Assembly (NCBI RefSeq): GCF_023100725.1
Contig: NZ_CP095501.1
Coordinates: forward strand, 3,410,001-3,474,000
Reading direction: 5' to 3'
DNA: 64,000 nucleotides
Source of the DNA: Arthrobacter antioxidans
GTDB taxonomy: Bacteria > Actinomycetota > Actinomycetes > Actinomycetales > Micrococcaceae
In this document: piece by piece, positions 59,593 through 64,000 of the stretch
How positions within the stretch are numbered: the stretch's first letter is position 1
Layout of the letters: each line of letters begins with the position of its first letter
Notes under the pieces: model-generated
Databases searched by the model: none
What the model saw: the letters and a program-made list of their open reading frames with translations, nothing else
Told to the model about the DNA's origin: nothing
Position numbers and translations under genes: made by a program

Positions 59593-60107
59593 TGCCGCCG
59601 GTCGGCGAGGATGATCCCCCGGGCGTAGGCGGCCTGGCCGGCGTGTTGCACGGCGTCGTCGAGCACGCTCACGAGCCGGACGAGCAGGGTGACCGGCGGA
59701 TCCCACCGCTCATCGACCACCCGGTGCAGCTCCTGTTCCTCGAGGTCCGCCACGAGGCTCCGGGAGAGCCCGTGGACCGCGTCGAAATAGTCCAGCAGCT
59801 GCTGGGCGGACGCCACGCGCACGGCGTCGACCTGCTCCTCCGAGTGCCGGTAGCCGGTGTCCTCGCGGTCCAGTGGGAGGTCCCAGAGGTCCGCGAAACC
59901 GCCGGCCCGCCACACCTGGTCGTGGCCGAACGCCTCTGCGAGGTGGCTGTCCTCCACACGGGTGAGGTGCCAGACCAGCCAGGCGATCGAGTTCGCGGAT
60001 CCACCCGGGCGGACGGACAGCTGGTGGGCATCGAGGCCGCGCACGGCGCCGCGGACGAGGTCCGGCAGCCGGCCGAAGGCTTCGGAGAGGACCTCGACGG
60101 ACGTCAT
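59589..60107 (-). CDS. DinB family protein (mycothiol-transferase type)
   Basis: A 172-residue four-helix DinB protein. The metal His pair appears in WLVWHLTRVEDSH and VLDDAVQHAGQAAYARG. It resembles the DUF664-type mycothiol-dependent transferases. Its start overlaps the stop of the upstream small gene by 4 bases, so the two are translationally coupled. Its 3' end overlaps alkB by 4 bases in opposite direction. The substrate is unknown. Confidence 0.85.
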   Translation of the reverse strand: MTSVEVLSEAFGRLPDLVRGAVRGLDAHQLSVRPGGSANSIAWLVWHLTRVEDSHLAEAFGHDQVWRAGGFADLWDLPLDREDTGYRHSEEQVDAVRVASAQQLLDYFDAVHGLSRSLVADLEEQELHRVVDERWDPPVTLLVRLVSVLDDAVQHAGQAAYARGIILADRRH

Positions 60108-60505
60108 CGGCCGTCCCGTCCTGCGGCGCGGGCCGTCCCGGGCCGGCGGAGCCGACGGCGCAGGGAGCCCGGCACGAGCGGGAGGATCACGGCGGTGTCG
60201 CGAAGCCCCGCAGGCGTGTCCTCCGCATCCGGCTGCTCCGCGCGGGTTTCCCGCCGCTCGAGCTCCTCGACGACGGCGTAGTAGCGCTCCCGGCTCTCGA
60301 GGGAGGGACGGTCCAGGTCGAGGACCTGGTAGGTGCGGTTGCAGAGGATCCGGAGGTGGCGGGTCGACACGCCCCGGAGATCGTCAGGGACGTCGGCGGC
60401 CGCACCGAGGAGGCCGGGGAGGAGTGTGCGTCGGCTTTCCCGGACGGGTGGCACCCCGTGCAACCACGCGGTGGGATGTTCGAGGTTGTGAGGAAGATGT
60501 TCCAT
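60104..60505 (-). CDS. Stand-alone copy of the N-terminal module found at 48740
   Basis: A 133-residue protein with LRGVSTRHLRILCNRTYQVL followed by YYAVVEELERRETRAEQPDA, closely matching the N-terminal module of the GNAT-like protein at 48740. The GNAT part is absent; instead it ends in a basic RRRLRRPGTARAAGRDGR tail. It is not recognised as a named family. The ATG at 60505 is preceded by GGAG at 7 bases. Coupling to the DinB-like gene by a 4-base overlap suggests one transcript. TAGACT (60562-60557) may be the -10. Confidence 0.7.
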   Translation of the reverse strand: MEHLPHNLEHPTAWLHGVPPVRESRRTLLPGLLGAAADVPDDLRGVSTRHLRILCNRTYQVLDLDRPSLESRERYYAVVEELERRETRAEQPDAEDTPAGLRDTAVILPLVPGSLRRRLRRPGTARAAGRDGR

Positions 60506-60559
60506 GGCCTGCTCCACTGTGGGGGTCCATGGCCCGCTGCTCGACCAGTTCCCTGCAGT

Positions 60560-61300
60560 CTAGGTGTCCGGCATCCTGAGGGAAAGCGTCTCGCACTGGA
60601 AGGAATCGCTTGCACCGCGGGGGACGCCGGCCTCCCGGTAGAAGCCTTCGATATGGTCGCGGATCAGGTCCGCCGCCGTCACTCCCCGGCCGGCCAGCAC
60701 CGCCTCCAGGATGGCGCGGTGCTCCCTCCGGAGGCGGTCGGAGGTGGTGGTCCAGTCCGGGAGCCCGGCCGTGAGCCGCTGAGTGTACGCGGCGATCGAT
60801 CCGCGGAGCGATCCCATCATGGCGCCGATCAGCACATTGCCGGCAGCCTCCGCGAGCGCCACGTGGAAGAGGGCATCGCGCTCCAGGAAACCGTCCGGGC
60901 CGTCGTCGTGCTGGTCCATCTCGTCGAGGAGCAGGGCTGCGCGCGCCAGGGCGGGCGAGTCCGCGGAGGCATGGGCCGCCGCCCACGTCTCGAGCAGCAG
61001 TCGTGTCTCGACGACATCCGTGACGGGCAGGTGCGTGCTCGCGACGTGGAGCCGCAGTGCGGAGTCCAGGGCCAGCGCCGGGTTGCCGGTGATGACCGTC
61101 CCCGCCTGCGGGCCGGAGCCCACACCGGCGCGGACGACGCCGAGCGCCTCGAGCACGCGGGTCCCCTCGCGCACGGAGGCGCGGGAGATGCCGAGCCGCT
61201 CCGCCATCGCGCGCTCCCCCGGCAGGCGTGACCCGATGGCCAGCCGACCCGCCGCGAGTTCCTGCTCGAGCCATGCAGAGACCGCCTGGTGATTGCGCAT
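60560..61300 (-). CDS. GntR family (FCD-type) regulator of lactate use
   Basis: A 246-residue GntR regulator with the winged helix LPGERAMAERLGISRASVRE and an FCD ligand-binding domain; metal and ligand residues are in DALFHVALAEAAGN and REHRAILEAVLAG. It is divergent from the lldD-type gene and an FCD-type operator lies in between, so it most likely represses lactate or hydroxyacid oxidation until lactate is present (LldR-like). It could also repress itself, as the operator is 17 bases from its start. Confidence 0.88.
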   Translation of the reverse strand: MRNHQAVSAWLEQELAAGRLAIGSRLPGERAMAERLGISRASVREGTRVLEALGVVRAGVGSGPQAGTVITGNPALALDSALRLHVASTHLPVTDVVETRLLLETWAAAHASADSPALARAALLLDEMDQHDDGPDGFLERDALFHVALAEAAGNVLIGAMMGSLRGSIAAYTQRLTAGLPDWTTTSDRLRREHRAILEAVLAGRGVTAADLIRDHIEGFYREAGVPRGASDSFQCETLSLRMPDT

Positions 61301-61314
61301 GCGGCCAGCATAGC

Positions 61315-61343
61315 TTGTGTGGTCGGACCACAGCCCGTAGGAT
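61315..61343 (+). promoter_or_regulatory. lldD promoter with GntR-type operator
   Basis: TTGTGT (61315-61320) and TAGGAT (61338-61343) are 17 bases apart. TGTGGTCGGACCACA (61318-61332) is a palindrome overlapping the -35 and the spacer; its core TGGTCGGACCA fits the TnGTnnnACnA operators of FadR-type GntR regulators. Confidence 0.75.
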
Positions 61344-61415
61344 CTGTGGCCTGACCTCACCCGGCGCTCGACGACCGCCGGTGGGCGTCGGCCCGACGAC
61401 GAGCAAAGGCAGACC

Positions 61416-62705
61416 ATGCAGACACCCTCGAAGGCATCCGTCCCCCCCGCCCTGAGGCGCCGCATCCCCAGGGTCGCGGACCTCGCACCCCTCATGCAGT
61501 TCAAGAAGCCGGAGTTCGGTGGCACCGCACGCCTGCAGCGGGCCAACACCATCTGGGATCTCCGGGACCTCGCCAAGCGGCGCACACCCACCGCGCCCTT
61601 CGACTACACGGACGGTGCGGCGGAGGCCGAGATCTCCCTGGGGCGTGCACGGCAGGCGTTCCTCGACGTCGAGTTCCGGCCGGGCATCCTGCGGGACGTG
61701 GAGACGGTCAGTACGGTCACCCCGATCCTCGGGCGGGACGCCGCGCTGCCGTTCGGCATCGCCCCGACAGGCTTCACCCGCATGATGCAGTCCGAGGGCG
61801 AGTACGCCGGCTCCCAGGCCGCCGCGGCAGCGGGCATCCCGTACACGCTCTCGACCATGGGCACGGCGTCCATCGAGGACGTGGCGCAGGCGGCGCCGGA
61901 CGGGCGCAACTGGTTCCAGCTGTATCTGTGGACGGACCGCGACCGTTCCATGGAGCTCATCGCCCGCGCCGCCGCCGCGGGCAACGACACCCTCATGGTC
62001 ACGGTGGACACCGCCGTCGCCGGAGCCCGGCTCCGGGACGTCCGGAACGGGATGACCATCCCTCCCGCACTGACCCTGAAGACCGTCGTGGACGCTTCGT
62101 ACCGGCCGGCGTGGTGGTTCAACTTCCTCACCCATGAGCCGCTGTCCTTCGCCTCCCTTTCCCGCTACTCCGGCACGGTGGCGGACCTCATCAACTCGAT
62201 GTTCGACCCCACCCTCACGTTCGAGGACCTCGACTGGCTGCGCAGCGTGTGGAAGGGCAACCTCGTGGTGAAGGGCATCCAGACGCTCGACGACGCCAAG
62301 AAGGCGGTGGACCATGGCGCCGACGGCATCATCCTGTCCAACCACGGCGGGCGCCAGCTGGACCGCGCTCCCGTCCCGCTGCACCTGCTGCCGCGCGTCG
62401 CCGCCGAACTGAAGGGCAAGACGGCGATCATCCTCGACACGGGCATCATGAGCGGCGGGGACGTCGTCGCCGCCGTGGCACTCGGCGCCGACTTCACCCT
62501 GATCGGCCGGGCCTACCTGTACGGGCTCATGGCCGGAGGGCGGAAGGGCGTGGACCGCACGATCGAGATCCTCGGCACGCAGACCGCCCGCACCATGCAA
62601 CTGCTGGGCGTGGACCGGATCGGGGACCTCAACCCCGACCACGTCCGGCTGCTCGGTGAGGCCCCTGCCGACGCGGATCTGCCGAACGCCGCGATGACCC
62701 TGTAG
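61416..62705 (+). CDS. lldD: FMN-dependent L-lactate dehydrogenase / alpha-hydroxyacid oxidase (LldD)
   Basis: The 429-residue protein is an FMN alpha-hydroxyacid dehydrogenase. The catalytic His310 is in [12 protein letters not shown], preceded by the flavin-binding Lys in [14 protein letters not shown], and followed by [12 protein letters not shown] and [14 protein letters not shown], which hold the FMN phosphate. [19 protein letters not shown] at the start is common to the actinobacterial LldD group. It probably oxidises L-lactate to pyruvate and passes electrons to quinone. It is controlled by the divergent GntR regulator. Confidence 0.9.
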   Translation: MQTPSKASVPPALRRRIPRVADLAPLMQFKKPEFGGTARLQRANTIWDLRDLAKRRTPTAPFDYTDGAAEAEISLGRARQAFLDVEFRPGILRDVETVSTVTPILGRDAALPFGIAPTGFTRMMQSEGEYAGSQAAAAAGIPYTLSTMGTASIEDVAQAAPDGRNWFQLYLWTDRDRSMELIARAAAAGNDTLMVTVDTAVAGARLRDVRNGMTIPPALTLKTVVDASYRPAWWFNFLTHEPLSFASLSRYSGTVADLINSMFDPTLTFEDLDWLRSVWKGNLVVKGIQTLDDAKKAVDHGADGIILSNHGGRQLDRAPVPLHLLPRVAAELKGKTAIILDTGIMSGGDVVAAVALGADFTLIGRAYLYGLMAGGRKGVDRTIEILGTQTARTMQLLGVDRIGDLNPDHVRLLGEAPADADLPNAAMTL

Positions 62706-62854
62706 GCACCGTCGCCGAGGACCATCCCGGGCCTCCGGATCCCGTCACATATCGATCCGATAACGATTCCCTGAAGAGCCCGGATGCCGGTCTAGTCTTT
62801 TCTGCAGTGGACCTGCCCCGGGCGGAGCCCAAGGATCAGTCGTGGGAGATCAAT

Positions 62855-63175
62855 ATGGCGCGTAGTCGGGTGCATCATCCGCTGCACTACCGGCGCGCCC
62901 GCTCCCTGCTGTTCGTGATCGGCCTCTTCTGGCTGTGGCTGTGGCTCGGCAGTGGGGCACTCCTGGACGGGCTCCACCACTCCCCGGTCCACGCGGCACT
63001 GGCGGTGTACGCCCTCGCCATCGTCATCCTCGTGTCCATCCCCGCCGCGCTGCTCGCGGTGATCCGGATGATCCTCACACACCCCCGCCGGACCGCCGTC
63101 GTCGTGCCACTGCCCGCCGCCCGCCAGGCACCGCACGAGGACGCGCACTGGTGGTACGGCGAGAAGGCCTCCTGA
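62855..63175 (+). CDS. Small membrane protein of unknown function
   Basis: A 106-residue protein with two hydrophobic helices, LLFVIGLFWLWLWLGSG and LAVYALAIVILVSIPAALLA, between a basic start (RSRVHHPLHYRRARS) and a cytoplasmic tail ending WWYGEKAS. No family was recognised. The ATG at 62855 with GGGAG before it is favoured; a GTG at 62807, 9 bases after TAGTCT, is an alternative if the transcript is leaderless. Confidence 0.6.
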   Translation: MARSRVHHPLHYRRARSLLFVIGLFWLWLWLGSGALLDGLHHSPVHAALAVYALAIVILVSIPAALLAVIRMILTHPRRTAVVVPLPAARQAPHEDAHWWYGEKAS

Positions 63176-63243
63176 GGACGGCCGACCGGAGGCTGGAACG
63201 GCGCCCCGGTGCGGGAGCGCCACCGGTCCGCTCCGGCGGGTGA

Positions 63244-63546
63244 CTAGCCCGCGCAGTCGGTGCAGTACTGACGGCCGTTCTTCTCGAGGGCGACCTGGCT
63301 GCGGTGCCGGACCAGGAAACAGGACGCACACGTGAACTCGTCCTCCTGCGGCGGGATCACCTGGATGAGGAGTTCCTCGCCGGAGAGATCGGCGCCCGGC
63401 AGGTCGATGCCCTCCGCGGTGTCCCCGTCCTCGACGTCGACCGACGACGACTGGGCCGTGCTGCCGCGGTTCGCCTGCAGCGCCTCCAGGGATTCCGCTT
63501 CCTTGTCCTCGTCGTTGTTGCGCGGTGCGTCGTAGTCCGTTGCCAT
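63244..63546 (-). CDS. DUF4193 domain protein
   Basis: A 100-residue actinobacterial DUF4193 protein. It starts MATDYDAPRNNDEDKEAESL, has an acidic middle and ends in a zinc-ribbon-like CASCFLVRHRSQ and CTDCAG, giving two CxxC pairs. The function is unknown; similar proteins are linked to RNA polymerase or cell division in some annotations. The start at 63546 matches the family start; longer upstream open sequence is spurious. Confidence 0.9.
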   Translation of the reverse strand: MATDYDAPRNNDEDKEAESLEALQANRGSTAQSSSVDVEDGDTAEGIDLPGADLSGEELLIQVIPPQEDEFTCASCFLVRHRSQVALEKNGRQYCTDCAG

Positions 63547-63696
63547 GCCGATACCGTTCTTTGTGGGGGGCTGGTGCCCGGTGGGCTCGTGCAGCAATCG
63601 ATTGTAATAGCAGGAACCGACGCCGGCCCGGGTTCCAGCGCTCGGCGTGGCGCTTGTCATACCACTCGGCGCCCGCGGCCGCCCGTCCGGGAAGCG

Positions 63697-64000
63697 GTGG
63701 ATTCTTCCCGGGTCCACTGGCACGCTGGAGATCGGCCCGACCCATCGACGACGGGGAACATCATCGCCTCCTCCACGCGACCGCCCACACCCGCTCCACG
63801 GACGGGCCCGCATCAGTTCGGGCGCCGGAACGTGCTGGTGGGGGTCCTGTTCGGCTGCGGGATCATCGCGTTCATCGACGAAGCCGTGTTCCACCAGTTG
63901 CTCCACTGGCACCACTTCTACGACCGGTCGACGCCCGCCGCCGGCCTCGTGTCGGACGGCCTCTTCCACGCCTTCAGCTGGTTCGCGACCGTGGCCTCGC
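63697..64000 (+). CDS. DUF2243 membrane protein, N-terminal part (cut by window edge)
   Basis: The reading frame runs off the right edge. RRNVLVGVLFGCGIIAFIDE, then AVFHQLLHWHHFYDRSTPAA and LVSDGLFHAFSWFATVA match DUF2243, small membrane proteins with conserved His and Asp residues in the first helices. The start is unresolved: a GTG at 63697 preceded by GGGAAG is the best candidate, but there is no ATG and the first 40 residues would not resemble the family. Confidence 0.7.
   Translation, partial: MDSSRVHWHAGDRPDPSTTGNIIASSTRPPTPAPRTGPHQFGRRNVLVGVLFGCGIIAFIDEAVFHQLLHWHHFYDRSTPAAGLVSDGLFHAFSWFATVAS

Noticed and set aside
63547..63969. N-terminal extension of the DUF4193 protein
   Set aside because: The extension runs antisense to the DUF2243 gene and is not part of the family; MATDYDAPR is the usual start.

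Overview
The window is 64 kb of very GC-rich chromosome, densely coding on both strands, with codon third positions almost all G or C. The gene content (mycothiol-type DinB and maleylpyruvate isomerase enzymes, a SigK-type ECF factor, GAF-ANTAR and DevS-like signalling proteins, DUF4193, an IdeR/DtxR-like iron box, an OFA carrier with a tiny partner protein) points to a non-sporulating actinobacterium, most likely Micrococcaceae close to Arthrobacter. That placement is an inference from recalled gene families; no search was run. No rRNA, tRNA, CRISPR array, insertion sequence, integrase or prophage was recognised. The region reads as an ordinary chromosomal segment with several decayed genes.

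Layout. 1-6 kb (minus strand): a PRC-barrel protein cut by the edge, an iron-siderophore binding lipoprotein behind an iron box, a ChaB-type protein, an ATP-grasp ligase, and an AbgT transporter with an M20 peptidase. 6.1-10.6 kb: a sulfide/persulfide detoxification locus. It holds a CstB-like persulfide dioxygenase-rhodanese, two more rhodaneses, a TauE-type exporter, a divergent CstR-type sensor with a DUF302 gene, and ATACCCC-type operators in both control regions. 10.7-13.1 kb: an ABC-F protein, then a guanidine-III riboswitch directly ahead of a Gdx guanidinium exporter. 13-20 kb: TerC, an alcohol dehydrogenase, an aldo/keto reductase and a tightly coupled operon (NTF2-like, NCS1 permease, cyclase family). 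20-26 kb: an SDR, DUF2071 overlapped with a GH26-like lipoprotein, a spore-photoproduct-lyase-like radical SAM protein, an OhrR-type regulator and a UDG-like protein.

26-29.2 kb: a divergent LacI-controlled pair (Gfo/Idh/MocA oxidoreductase and TIM-barrel isomerase). 29.4-34 kb: stress signalling, with SigK, GAF-ANTAR, a decayed second GAF-ANTAR gene, and an orphan DevS-like histidine kinase. 34-42 kb: peroxiredoxin-like protein, a second GH26-like protein, Nei-type glycosylase, a TrxR-like flavoprotein, MalQ, MarR and an MBL hydrolase. 42.4-46 kb: an intergenic region rich in inverted repeats, then an OFA-type MFS carrier with a 34-residue partner protein and an APC permease. 46-51 kb: small enzymes plus two gene remnants (SRPBCC and alpha/beta hydrolase). 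51-64 kb: PdxH-like oxidase, PAP2/TetR, two APC permeases, PPK2, AlkB, DinB, a GntR/LldD lactate module with its operator, DUF4193 and a partial DUF2243 gene.

The best-supported regulatory logic is visible in DNA: CstR-type operators placed between -35 and -10 elements, the guanidine riboswitch, a LacI palindrome, a GntR operator in the lldD promoter and an iron box. The least described elements are two paralogous small-protein families. In one, an N-terminal module occurs both fused to a GNAT-like domain and alone, behind similar 5' leaders. A recurrent TAnnnT box 6-7 bases ahead of start codons suggests leaderless transcripts.
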